Source: Lachnospiraceae bacterium
Lineage (GTDB): Bacteria > Bacillota > Clostridia > Lachnospirales > Lachnospiraceae
Direction: 5' to 3'
DNA: 47,120 bases
Assembly (NCBI GenBank): GCA_016281605.1
Contig: JAEEJA010000098.1
Location: 1 to 47,120 of the forward strand
The stretch's first letter is position 1, and the number at the start of each line of letters is the position of its first letter. Positions 16,249 through 25,555 of this stretch are shown here, in pieces. A program made the position numbers and the translations under genes. The notes below the pieces were generated by a model. The model was not told where the DNA came from. It searched no databases and worked only from the letters and a program-made list of their open reading frames with translations.

Positions 16249-19177
16249 CAAATAAATTGCTTACATTTTTAATTTCTTCTTCAGAACCGATTACGCATAT
16301 ACTATAATCCTTGCAGATGTCTTCAATGTAGTCAGCAACACTCTTTACATCCTCTACTGTAGCACCCAGTACATGGTCTTTTTCGTCCTGTATGGTCTCA
16401 TACTTTATATGAGAAAGATAGGCATTTAAGTTTCTTGAACCTACCATGGCAGGTGTGAGAGGAGTGCTAATACCACTTATGGTTCCGATTATGGTTTTTA
16501 CATGATCTCTTTCTGTGGGATTGTACTCTCTTAAAAATGTAACGCAGTCCTTATAAACATCTATAGTTTCTTTAAGCTTTGGATCCCTGTAGGATGTAAA
16601 TGCACAGATACCGTTTTTACCAAACTTACATGCTGCACCGTATGCTCCGCCCTTTACTCTTACATTGTTCCAGAGATAATCGAAGCTTAAGAGATTCTTT
16701 GCTACAAGAAGAGTTCCATAATTCGGAGTTTTTTTACTGCGGCCTGATATAGCTACATAATTTACCTTTGCAGGAGTTGTATAGGCCTCGGTCTTTTCTT
16801 CTTTTAAGGCTTTACAATTATTTTCATCATGAAGTATGTAGTCCGTTTTTTCGGACTCATCTCCCGGAAGCTTTAATTCCTTAAGTGCATCTAAGGTCTT
16901 CTGATATCCATCTTCATCGGAAGTTATGGCAATCAGCATATCCTCCTTCTTGAAAATCATTTTGTTAACAGCCTTTAAGTCTGAGATGTAATTATCCTTT
17001 CTGTCTGCAAAACTCTCATCTAACTGTGCAAGATAGTTATAATAACCAAGTCCACTGTTCTTATCCATGAGCCAGTCGTACTCTGCAAACTTGGACTGGG
17101 CTCTTGAAGCTGCCATTACATGACCTGCGTAAAGCAGGGAGTTTTTGTGTCTTGAACGAAATTCTTTTATTACATCAGCAAGTCGCTTCTCATCTTCAAA
17201 GCTTGTTTCGTTAATCATCTCATTGATTAACTCTATAGCTTTGCCAATATTCTTTTTAAGTACCTTTGTAGATACTTCAAACCTTAAACTTGTAGCATCT
17301 TCTTTATCATAGTCTAAATTCACATTCAGACTAGCGATAAGACCGCCTGTGTACTCATTTACAAGCGTATCGAACTCCTGATAGCTGTGTTTACTCGTAT
17401 CCATATATCCGAGAAGACTTGTATATACGCTTAAAAACGAAATGAAGTCCTTCTTGTCTGATGCTTCAAATAAAAGTGAAAGATAAACTATATCGTTGGT
17501 ATGCTCATCTGTAAATACAGTGGTGGTGCCCTCAAAATTCCTAATCTGATAAGTATATTTTCTAGCTTCTTTATCTATCTCCGAAAGCTTAAGAAGCGGA
17601 ATCTTTTCTAAGTCCTCCTTCGGACTTGGTTCTGACTGATACTTTTTAAGGGCTATAGTGTCCTCTATAAGCTTATCTATCTCTTCGTCTGTGAGTGAAG
17701 CCTTGTAGGCAGCGAGCTGCTCAGCTGTTTTCTTATCCTTTTCCTGTGTAAGACCCTTCTTAGGTGCAAGCTCAATCATAAGTTTATGATTATTGTTTAA
17801 GAAATATTTTTCTATAAGATCTTCAAAAAGTGAATTATCAATTTCGTTTCTTATAAACTGAAATGCATCTTCATACCTAAGACCTGAGAACTCTGCATCC
17901 TCGTCATAAAGCCATGTTCTTAATGCCCAGAGGTAGAAAAACAATCCCTTTGGACTTGAACCGAAGTCTCCCTCTCTTGCTCTGAATTCAAGCATATTTA
18001 CACTTGCTTCAAGTATCTTTTTGCTGATTCCCTCTTTTACAAGTTTCTCTAAGGTTTCTTTTATTACCTGCTTTATCTCTTCACCTTTACCTGCCGGTGC
18101 ACCTTTAATATAAATTGCAAAGTAACTTTGCTTTACCAAATCACATACATCTGAGTCTACATCTGTTGCAAGTCCCTTTTCTACAAGGGCTTCCTTAAGG
18201 TATGCTCCCGGCATGTCGATTAACAGATAAGAAAGTATATCCATGGCTCTGCAAAGCTTTCTGTCCTGTGTTATATCTGTAAGAAAACCGTAGGAGTAAA
18301 GGGTTATATTCTCTCTGTCGTCATCCTCACTTACTGCATACTCAAGTCTTATGTCTCTTTCTTTTTCAAATGGAGTTTGTGTTGCGATCTCTGAATCAAG
18401 CTCTATCCTTTCAAACTTTGAAAGGTAGTTTTCATCCATCCAGTTAAGTCTCTCTTCCATATCCATATCTCCGTAAAGATAGATATATGAGTTAACCGGA
18501 TGATAATATTTCTTATGATAATCTAAGTAGGCTTCTCTGGTAAGCTGTGGAATCACCTCAGGATCTCCGCCTGAGTTACATGCATACTGAGTATCCGGAT
18601 ACATGTTCTTTATAAGATAGTCTTCTAAAAGGCTGTCTTCGGATGAGTAGGCGCCCTTCATCTCGTTGTAGACAACTCCGTTATAGGTTATATCTCCATC
18701 CTTATCTTCAAGCTCATAATGCCACCCCTCCTGCTTGAAAATCTCAGGATACCGGTAAATATTAGGAAAAAATACTGCATCCATATAAACATGCATAAGA
18801 TTTTTAAAATCCTTTAAGTTAGTGCTTGCTATAGGATATACAGTCTTATCAGGGTAGGTAGATGCATTGAGATAAGTATTTAAAGATCCCTTAACAAGCT
18901 CTACAAATGGATCCTTGGCAGGAAATGCGTCAGATCCGCAAAGAACAGTATGCTCTATAATATGCTGTGTTCCCGTATCGTCGAGAGGTGGTGTCCTAAA
19001 GCCCACTCCAAATACCTTATTATCATCATCATTTGATAAAAGCATAACTCTTGCTCCACTCTTGTTATGCTTTAAAACAATACAAAAGCTGTTAACCTCT
19101 TTTATGTATTCGTATTTTTTTACTGTGTAAGTTTTTGGACAGCTAAATTCCTCGTACCTTTGAATGTTCTTTGCCAT
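16226..19177 (-). CDS. M16C family zinc metallopeptidase (presequence protease/insulinase-like)
   Basis: This 983-residue protein fits the long single-chain M16C family (PreP/Cym1-like). The inverted zinc motif HIIEH is at residues 72-76 in DTGTQHIIEHTVLCGS. The third ligand is expected in VVYNEMKGAYSS near residue 160. A central M16C-associated helical region spans about 450-730, and the C-terminal half has the family signature KGGAYGAACKFGKNG with RNLNAYL further on. There is no signal peptide, so it is cytoplasmic and probably degrades short peptides inside an enclosed chamber. It lies between uvrB and an L,D-transpeptidase gene, 80 bp after uvrB. Known bacterial members are mostly uncharacterised. 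Confidence 0.9.
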   Translation of the reverse strand: MAKNIQRYEEFSCPKTYTVKKYEYIKEVNSFCIVLKHNKSGARVMLLSNDDDNKVFGVGFRTPPLDDTGTQHIIEHTVLCGSDAFPAKDPFVELVKGSLNTYLNASTYPDKTVYPIASTNLKDFKNLMHVYMDAVFFPNIYRYPEIFKQEGWHYELEDKDGDITYNGVVYNEMKGAYSSEDSLLEDYLIKNMYPDTQYACNSGGDPEVIPQLTREAYLDYHKKYYHPVNSYIYLYGDMDMEERLNWMDENYLSKFERIELDSEIATQTPFEKERDIRLEYAVSEDDDRENITLYSYGFLTDITQDRKLCRAMDILSYLLIDMPGAYLKEALVEKGLATDVDSDVCDLVKQSYFAIYIKGAPAGKGEEIKQVIKETLEKLVKEGISKKILEASVNMLEFRAREGDFGSSPKGLFFYLWALRTWLYDEDAEFSGLRYEDAFQFIRNEIDNSLFEDLIEKYFLNNNHKLMIELAPKKGLTQEKDKKTAEQLAAYKASLTDEEIDKLIEDTIALKKYQSEPSPKEDLEKIPLLKLSEIDKEARKYTYQIRNFEGTTTVFTDEHTNDIVYLSLLFEASDKKDFISFLSVYTSLLGYMDTSKHSYQEFDTLVNEYTGGLIASLNVNLDYDKEDATSLRFEVSTKVLKKNIGKAIELINEMINETSFEDEKRLADVIKEFRSRHKNSLLYAGHVMAASRAQSKFAEYDWLMDKNSGLGYYNYLAQLDESFADRKDNYISDLKAVNKMIFKKEDMLIAITSDEDGYQKTLDALKELKLPGDESEKTDYILHDENNCKALKEEKTEAYTTPAKVNYVAISGRSKKTPNYGTLLVAKNLLSFDYLWNNVRVKGGAYGAACKFGKNGICAFTSYRDPKLKETIDVYKDCVTFLREYNPTERDHVKTIIGTISGISTPLTPAMVGSRNLNAYLSHIKYETIQDEKDHVLGATVEDVKSVADYIEDICKDYSICVIGSEEEIKNVSNLFVDISALK

Positions 19178-19257
19178 TTATTTGCCTTCCTCCTTGATAA
19201 TTTCAGTGTTTTATATATTATATATTTTTATGTGATTTTGATAAATCAGTACATGCT

Positions 19258-21246
19258 CTAATCCTTACGATTTTTAATTGCGATTAATGTATCTCTGATT
19301 TCTGCGGCTGTTTCAAAGTCAAGCTCTGCAGCTGCCATACGCATCTTTTTCTCGAGCTTTGATACAAGTCTCTCTACTTCCTTCTTACTCATGGATTCGA
19401 TATCCTTCTGTATGTCATTAACAGGCTCCTCAGCCTTTTTGGATATGCTTATCAACTCTCTTACAGCCTTTTTGATAGTTTCCGGAGTGATACCATTTTT
19501 ATCGTTATACTCCTGCTGTATACCTCGTCTTCTGTTGGTCTCATCCATAGCCCGCTTCATGGAGTCCGTCATGTTATCAGCGTACATGATAACTCTTCCC
19601 TCAGCATTTCTTGCGGCTCTTCCTATAATCTGTATAAGCGATGTTTCGGATCTTAAAAAGCCTTCCTTATCAGCGTCTAAAATTGCTATAAGTTCGATCT
19701 CAGGGATATCCAGACCCTCTCTTAGAAGATTGATACCAACCAAAACATCAAACTTATCCAGTCTCATATCCCTTATTATCTCGGCTCTCTCAAGGGTATC
19801 TATATCGGAGTGAAGATACTTGACTCTTATTCCCACATCTCTCAGATAATTGGTAAGATCCTCGGATTGCTTCTTTGTAAGGGTATTGACCATAATTTTG
19901 TTTTTATTGTTTATAACCTTATGAATCTCTGTGATAAGGTCATCTATCTGCCCTTCAACCTCTCTTACCGTAACTGTGGGGTCCAGGAGGCCTGTAGGTC
20001 TTATAATCTGCTCAACCCTGGATATCTCATGAGTTTCCTCATAATTACCCGGTGTTGCGGATACGAAGAGGCACTGATTTATGTGAGCTTCAAACTCCTC
20101 AAAGTTTAGTGGTCTGTTGTCCAGGGCTGACGGGAGTCTGAAACCATAATCTATGAGTGTGTTTTTACGCGAAAGATTTCCGTTATACATACCGCCAATC
20201 TGCGGAATCGTCATATGAGACTCATCTATCATTATGATAAAGTCTTCAGGAAAATAATCTATAAGAGTGTAGGGTGGTTCGCCCTCACCTAAGCCGGATA
20301 GGTATCTGGTATAGTTTTCTATACCTGAGCAAAAGCCGGTTTCTCGCATCATCTCTAAGTCGAACTCGGTTCTTTCCCGAATTCTCTGAGCTTCTATAAG
20401 CTTATCTTCGCTTTCAAAGTACTTAACTCTGTCTTCCATCTCCTGCTCTATATCCTTAACAGTCCTTTCAAATGCGTCTTTATTAACAGCATAGTGAGAA
20501 GCAGCGAAAACTATAGCATGCTCTAGAGTTGATATCACTTTTCCCGTAAGAGCTTCGATCTCACAGACTCTGTCAATCTCATCTCCGAAAAACTCGATTC
20601 TTATGGCTCTTTCCATCTGGTTTGCAGGAAATATCTCAAGAGTATCGCCCCTGACTCTGAAGGTTCCTCTCTTAAAGTCCATATCACTTCTTATGTACTG
20701 CATCTCCACCAGTCTGTGAATGATATCATCTCTGTCAGCTTCTTGCCCCGGACGAACTGAAACTGTCATATTTTGATAATCTATGGGGCTTCCAAGGCCG
20801 TATATACAAGAAACAGATGCAACTATTATTACATCTCTTCTCTCGGAGAGTGACGCTGTCGCAGAGTGTCTGAGTTTATCTATCTCATCATTTATGGATG
20901 AGTCCTTGGCTATATAAGAATCTGTGGAAGGTACGTAAGCTTCGGGCTGATAATAATCATAGTAGCTTACAAAGTACTCCACTGCATTTTCCGGAAAGAA
21001 TTCCTTAAATTCGCTGTAAAGCTGGGCGGCGAGAGTTTTGTTGTGTGCTATTATCAGTGTAGGTCTCTGCAAGCGCTCTATAACATTTGCCATGGTAAAT
21101 GTTTTGCCGGAGCCTGTAACTCCGAGAAGAGTTTGAAACTGATCACCCTCATTAAACCCCTTAACCAGGCTTTCTATAGCCTCCGGCTGATCTCCGGTAG
21201 GTTTAAAATCAGAATGTATTTTAAATGGTTTTTCAAAATTACTCAT
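19258..21246 (-). CDS. uvrB: Excinuclease ABC subunit B
   Basis: UvrB is the damage-verifying helicase of nucleotide excision repair, acting with UvrA and UvrC. All landmarks are present over 662 residues. Walker A is [15 protein letters not shown], and the beta-hairpin region carries [18 protein letters not shown]. The DEAD-like box reads MIDESH, helicase motif V lies in [14 protein letters not shown], motif VI is QIIGRAARN, and a C-terminal UVR domain ([23 protein letters not shown]) contacts UvrC. The start at 21246 is chosen because AGGAGA lies 7 bases upstream and this avoids overlap with the preceding protease gene, leaving an 11-bp gap. uvrB following ftsEX-M23-ctp is a gene order seen in several Firmicutes. 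Confidence 0.97.
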   Translation of the reverse strand: MSNFEKPFKIHSDFKPTGDQPEAIESLVKGFNEGDQFQTLLGVTGSGKTFTMANVIERLQRPTLIIAHNKTLAAQLYSEFKEFFPENAVEYFVSYYDYYQPEAYVPSTDSYIAKDSSINDEIDKLRHSATASLSERRDVIIVASVSCIYGLGSPIDYQNMTVSVRPGQEADRDDIIHRLVEMQYIRSDMDFKRGTFRVRGDTLEIFPANQMERAIRIEFFGDEIDRVCEIEALTGKVISTLEHAIVFAASHYAVNKDAFERTVKDIEQEMEDRVKYFESEDKLIEAQRIRERTEFDLEMMRETGFCSGIENYTRYLSGLGEGEPPYTLIDYFPEDFIIMIDESHMTIPQIGGMYNGNLSRKNTLIDYGFRLPSALDNRPLNFEEFEAHINQCLFVSATPGNYEETHEISRVEQIIRPTGLLDPTVTVREVEGQIDDLITEIHKVINNKNKIMVNTLTKKQSEDLTNYLRDVGIRVKYLHSDIDTLERAEIIRDMRLDKFDVLVGINLLREGLDIPEIELIAILDADKEGFLRSETSLIQIIGRAARNAEGRVIMYADNMTDSMKRAMDETNRRRGIQQEYNDKNGITPETIKKAVRELISISKKAEEPVNDIQKDIESMSKKEVERLVSKLEKKMRMAAAELDFETAAEIRDTLIAIKNRKD

Positions 21247-21257
21247 AGAATATTCTC

Positions 21258-22463
21258 CTACCTGGATAAAGCGTAGTTGACGCACCAGTCATTTATGAGG
21301 GCTCTCTTGTTAAGCAAAAGATCTGATATGTTACATGTGTCTGCGTTCTCTATAACCTTATCCGGTTCTATACCGGTACCATCTATGCACCTTCCCTTTG
21401 GTGTGTAGTACTTTGCGGTTGTAAGCTTTATTGCTGTATGGTCACTTAGAGTAAAGGTAGTCTGTACAACTCCCTTTCCGTAAGTCTTTGTACCTACGAT
21501 GACAGCATTCTTTATGTCTGCAAGAGCTCCGGTAAAGAGTTCTGAAGCACTTGCGGTATGAGAATTAACGAGTACAAAAATCGGGACACTTAATTCTTCA
21601 TCATCTTTGGTTTTATAATCAATTCTCGTATTACTTTTATCAAGAGTATAAGCGACTGTCTCTCCCTTGGCTATGAGCATGTCTGCCATGGCTACCGCCA
21701 CATCTACCACGCCCCCACCATTATCTCTTAAGTCTATGATAAGCTTCTGTGGATTCTTGGTTTTGATAAGCTCTAAGGCTTCTCTAAATTGCTCTTCAGT
21801 AACCTTACTAAAGGCTTTAACTCTTATGTATCCTGTCTTTTTAGGAAGCATCATACGTGTAACTTCCTCTTCCTTTATGACAGCTCTTTTGCATGTTATG
21901 GGGATATTTCTTCTTCTGCGCCTTACTATCAGTTCTACTGAAGTACCTTCTTCTCCCTTTATGTATCCGGATATTTCATCTAAGGTAAGCCCCTCTACGC
22001 TGTGACCTGCCACGCTTATAAGGGTGTCTCCCTTCTTTAGACCTGCTTCCTTTGCGGGGTAGCCCTCATGAACTTCGCTTATTATAACAGCGCCTGTAGT
22101 GGCGCTCTTACTTACGGTTACTCCTATACCGGTAAATGAGCCGTTTATGGTTTGATACAAATTATCGACATTGTTTCCGTTGTAGTAACCTGCGTACTTA
22201 TCGTTTGTTCCTGCCAGAATCCCGGCACTTATTCCATCTGCTATTTTTTCATCTGAAACATCTTCTATGTAGTACTGATCTACCAGTGCTGTGATTTCTC
22301 TTGCTTTATTATCAACCTTTTTGGTGTAAAGCTTAGAGCCAAAGGAGCTGGGAAGAATATAATCCAGATTAATAACACCATTTATCGAAAGAATATATGC
22401 ACTTGCTGCAATTAATATAATTGCAGTACATATACCCAGAAAAAACATTTTAAGCTTTTCCAT
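21258..22463 (-). CDS. C-terminal processing peptidase, S41 family (CtpA/CtpB-like)
   Basis: This 401-residue serine protease has an N-terminal membrane anchor ([20 protein letters not shown]), a PDZ domain (about 95-180, with GIGVTVSKS and [17 protein letters not shown]) and an S41 catalytic core. The Ser-Lys dyad is Ser305 in HTASASELF and Lys330 in GTKTYGKG, 25 residues apart as in plant D1 processing peptidase. It acts outside the membrane, trimming or degrading envelope proteins from their C-termini. Position directly after the M23 hydrolase gene of the FtsEX set suggests that it may process or turn over that hydrolase, as carboxy-terminal proteases do with cell-wall hydrolases in other bacteria. 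That specific partner is inference. Confidence 0.92.
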   Translation of the reverse strand: MEKLKMFFLGICTAIILIAASAYILSINGVINLDYILPSSFGSKLYTKKVDNKAREITALVDQYYIEDVSDEKIADGISAGILAGTNDKYAGYYNGNNVDNLYQTINGSFTGIGVTVSKSATTGAVIISEVHEGYPAKEAGLKKGDTLISVAGHSVEGLTLDEISGYIKGEEGTSVELIVRRRRRNIPITCKRAVIKEEEVTRMMLPKKTGYIRVKAFSKVTEEQFREALELIKTKNPQKLIIDLRDNGGGVVDVAVAMADMLIAKGETVAYTLDKSNTRIDYKTKDDEELSVPIFVLVNSHTASASELFTGALADIKNAVIVGTKTYGKGVVQTTFTLSDHTAIKLTTAKYYTPKGRCIDGTGIEPDKVIENADTCNISDLLLNKRALINDWCVNYALSR

Positions 22464-22557
22464 TCAAATCTCCATTTTCATCAAGATTGAGTAAATTTTA
22501 TCAATATCTTCACTTACACTTCGGCTTAGAGGAAAATGATTTTTCCGACTGAGTAAT

Positions 22558-23847
22558 CTAGGGTTTCACCAGATAAAGCATAGGATCAACATACTCTCCG
22601 TTTACATGAAGCGCAAAGTGCAGATGCGGTCCGGTGGATATTCCGGTAGATCCTACCCTGCCTATAACCTCTCCTGCCATAACTTTTTGGCCGGTCTTTA
22701 CAAGAAGCGCTGAGCAATGCATGTAATAAGAGTAAACATTGTTTCCATGATATATACCTATGTAGTTTCCTGCAGATGAAGAATACATGGATATAACAAC
22801 TTTTCCATCCTTAGCTGCGAGTATATCAGACCCACTTGGGACGCTTATATCCACACCATGATGGAATGTTGAGGCTCCCGCAGTAGGTGCAACTCTCGGT
22901 CCAAAGCCTGAAGATATACTTCCCGACAACCTGAGTGGCCATATGAAGCCTGTAGCACTTGCATTAACATCCGATACCGGAACTCCGGAGGATGAACCGC
23001 CCATGGCTGCAGCATCTGCTACTTGCTTTGCTCTCTGGGCACTGAGAAGCTCTTCTATCTGCGCTTCTGCTTCCTCTATCTTTTTAGCAGCTTCCTCTAT
23101 ATTTTCCTCAGCCTGCTCTATATCGCTATTGTAAGCATCAAGCTTTCTTCTCTTCTTTTCTATAACTTTGCGAACATCCTCTCTGTCATCTTTAAGTAGG
23201 TCCCTTATATAAATGATGTCAGCATACTTTTCATCTTTCTCTTTCTGCTTTTCTTTGACATATTCTACCGATCTGTCGTATTCATCTAAGAGATTTTTAT
23301 CAAAATTAGTAATCTGCTCTACATACTCCATGTTATTTAACAAATCCACAAGTCCGGATGAAGAAAGAAGTAAGCTAATATACTCGGTGTCCGAATTTTC
23401 GTACATATAAGTAATTCTTTTGATGCAGGTATTATATATTTCACTCCTTCTTGTCTCCAGATCCGCCAGAGTTTCATCAAGGGTCTGCAGATCACCCTCT
23501 AATCGGGTTATCTTATAATTCTTATCATCTATCTGCTTCTGTAATTCTGTCAGTACGTCATCACTTTTATTGATAAACCTGATTACATCCTGCTTTTCTT
23601 TTTCAATAGATTTTATCTGTCGCTTCAGTCGTTCTTTCTTTTTTTCCATATTTATACGATCCTGACTTACATCGTATATCTTTTCTTCGATATTTTCTAC
23701 CACGTGGGTTCTTCTTTCTGTCTTGGCCTGTGCAGAAATATCAAAGTTATAGCGTGCAGTACCAATAAGCATGCCAACTGTAAGCCACATGAGAAGAATT
23801 TTTAATCCTATCTTTCGCAAATCTAACCTATCCTTTCGATTCATCAA
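22558..23847 (-). CDS. EnvC/PcsB-like murein hydrolase: coiled coil plus M23 (LytM) domain
   Basis: This 429-residue exported protein has an N-terminal membrane or signal segment (ILLMWLTVGMLIGTARY), a long coiled coil (about 40-270, rich in E/K/R heptads such as NMEKKKERLKRQIKSIEKEK) and a short low-complexity linker. A C-terminal M23 domain follows. The zinc ligands and active site are complete: HHGVD, then HLHF near the end, with YYMHCS between. It should therefore cut peptidoglycan itself, unlike EnvC, which only activates amidases. Its place right after ftsX strongly suggests that it is the extracellular effector switched on by FtsEX at the septum, the role of PcsB or CwlO-type proteins in other Firmicutes. 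Confidence 0.92.
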   Translation of the reverse strand: MMNRKDRLDLRKIGLKILLMWLTVGMLIGTARYNFDISAQAKTERRTHVVENIEEKIYDVSQDRINMEKKKERLKRQIKSIEKEKQDVIRFINKSDDVLTELQKQIDDKNYKITRLEGDLQTLDETLADLETRRSEIYNTCIKRITYMYENSDTEYISLLLSSSGLVDLLNNMEYVEQITNFDKNLLDEYDRSVEYVKEKQKEKDEKYADIIYIRDLLKDDREDVRKVIEKKRRKLDAYNSDIEQAEENIEEAAKKIEEAEAQIEELLSAQRAKQVADAAAMGGSSSGVPVSDVNASATGFIWPLRLSGSISSGFGPRVAPTAGASTFHHGVDISVPSGSDILAAKDGKVVISMYSSSAGNYIGIYHGNNVYSYYMHCSALLVKTGQKVMAGEVIGRVGSTGISTGPHLHFALHVNGEYVDPMLYLVKP

Positions 23848-23879
23848 GACTCACTTGTGAGTCTTATGCGCATCCTCTA

Positions 23880-24782
23880 TCACACTTTCAAATGTCTTCT
23901 GACTGAGTGAGCGCTTCCAAGTAATCCTATACCGATTCCAAGAAGTGCACTGGCGGGAATTACTACGCTAAATACACTTACCGAATCAACCATATCAAAC
24001 CACTTTGATATACTCGGAAACTGCTTTGCTATGTAATCCGAAGCACTTCCGTAGAAGATATATAATAATCCCACAGGAATCGCTGCTCCTATGATTCCTA
24101 TTAGTACACCCTCTACTATGAAAGGGAATCTGACAAATCTGTCGGTAGCGCCGATTAGCTTCATAATGGCTATCTCTTCTTTTCTCACTGAAATACCCAT
24201 TGCAACAGTAGAACTTATCAGAAAAACTGAAACCAATATGAGAAGTACTATAAGTGTTATAGATACGTATGCTACCAAAAGATTAAAGTTATTTATACTT
24301 CCTGCTACCGCCTCTATGGAATTAACCTTTCTTACGCCTTCTAAAGCCTCTATATCCTTAGAAATTGTCGGCTCTTGCTTCATATCGGAAATCTTAACGA
24401 CGTAGGATGCTGAATCCTTTAATGGATTTTCATCTCCAAATGTTTCGATAAGATCTTCGTCATTTTCAAACTTGTCTTTCTTGAAGTTTTCCCATGCTTC
24501 CTCGGGGGATACGTACTTAACCGAATCCACGCCTTTCATTTGCTTTATGAGAACACCTATGTGCTCTATATCAGCCTGCGCCAGGTTCTCCTCAAAGAAA
24601 ACAGTAATTCCGACCTGAGATTCAGCTTTGTAAACTATAGCTCTGAAGTTAAGGATTACTGAGAAAAAGACACCAAAAATAAAAAGGCAGGCTGTTACAG
24701 TTCCTATGGCAGCAAATGAAAACATTTTATTTTGGAACATTCCTTTTATGCCCTGCCCTATTCCGTAGAAAAAATTACTCAT
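23880..24782 (-). CDS. ftsX: Cell division ABC transporter-like permease FtsX
   Basis: FtsX is the membrane half of the FtsEX complex, which turns cytoplasmic ATP hydrolysis into activation of a cell-wall hydrolase outside. The 300-residue protein has one membrane helix near residues 22-44, an extracellular domain (about 50-165, containing VGITVFFEENLAQADIEHI), and three more helices in the C-terminal FtsX/MacB-type core. That core carries ISVRKEEIAIMKLIGAT. The start overlaps the ftsE stop codon by 4 bases, so translation is coupled. The M23 hydrolase gene follows by 32 bp. Confidence 0.95.
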   Translation of the reverse strand: MSNFFYGIGQGIKGMFQNKMFSFAAIGTVTACLFIFGVFFSVILNFRAIVYKAESQVGITVFFEENLAQADIEHIGVLIKQMKGVDSVKYVSPEEAWENFKKDKFENDEDLIETFGDENPLKDSASYVVKISDMKQEPTISKDIEALEGVRKVNSIEAVAGSINNFNLLVAYVSITLIVLLILVSVFLISSTVAMGISVRKEEIAIMKLIGATDRFVRFPFIVEGVLIGIIGAAIPVGLLYIFYGSASDYIAKQFPSISKWFDMVDSVSVFSVVIPASALLGIGIGLLGSAHSVRRHLKV

Positions 24783-25555
24783 TGAATGTATCCTCCCAAC
24801 TTATCTCCGATGATTTCTCCTGTCTGCAGAGTTATAACTCTTTTTTGCATACTATTCACCAGATTATCATTATGGGTAACTACTACAACTGTAGTCCCCA
24901 TCTCATTGAGATTCTGTAAAAGTCCCATGATTTCCCATGAATTGTTGGGATCTAAGTTTCCGGTAGGCTCATCTGCAAGAAGTATGGAAGGCTTATTTAC
25001 CATGGCTCTTGCTATGGCAACTCTCTGTTGCTCTCCTCCGGAAAGCTCTCTAACCTTCTTTTTTGATTGGTCAGAAAGACCGACCAGCTTGATCATTTCA
25101 TTGCAATTTTCTATTCTTTTATCCTTTTTTACACCGATTACCCTCTGTGCTATCTCAACATTTTCATAGACATTTCTGTCTTCTAAGAGCTTAAACTCCT
25201 GAAATACCACACCTAATCTTCTGCGATAGTAAGGCATCTCCTTGCGTCCAATATTCTTTAAGTTAGCACCCTCCACTATTATATCGCCTTCAGTAGGCTT
25301 GAGCTCGCCTAAAAGGGTTCTTATAAGGGTTGATTTTCCTGACCCGCTTTCTCCTACTATAAAGACAAATTCACCCTGATTTATGGATAGCGAAATACCC
25401 TTAAGTGCTGTAGTTTTGCTGGAATATGTGTAAGATAAATTTTGAAATCTGATTATTTCTTTGTCTGATTTTTCTGATTTTTCTTTTTCCTCTTCTTCAT
25501 ACGAATTATCTTCGTAATCCGGAGTTTGAATTATCATTTCTTCTTCCGATGTCAT
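24779..25555 (-). CDS. ftsE: Cell division ATP-binding protein FtsE with an acidic N-terminal extension
   Basis: This is the ATPase of FtsEX. The ABC core shows Walker A GESGSGKST, Q-loop VFQEFKLL, signature LSGGEQQR, Walker B ILLADEPTG and switch His in VVVTHN. Usual FtsE proteins are about 220-230 residues and start just before the strand corresponding to IIRFQNLSYTY. This one has 258, with about 33 extra acidic residues (EEEMI, YEEEEKEKSEKSD) in front. The ATG overlaps the stop codon of the upstream acidic-protein gene by 4 bases, which supports the long start and translational coupling. Confidence 0.95.
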   Translation of the reverse strand: MTSEEEMIIQTPDYEDNSYEEEEKEKSEKSDKEIIRFQNLSYTYSSKTTALKGISLSINQGEFVFIVGESGSGKSTLIRTLLGELKPTEGDIIVEGANLKNIGRKEMPYYRRRLGVVFQEFKLLEDRNVYENVEIAQRVIGVKKDKRIENCNEMIKLVGLSDQSKKKVRELSGGEQQRVAIARAMVNKPSILLADEPTGNLDPNNSWEIMGLLQNLNEMGTTVVVVTHNDNLVNSMQKRVITLQTGEIIGDKLGGYIQ

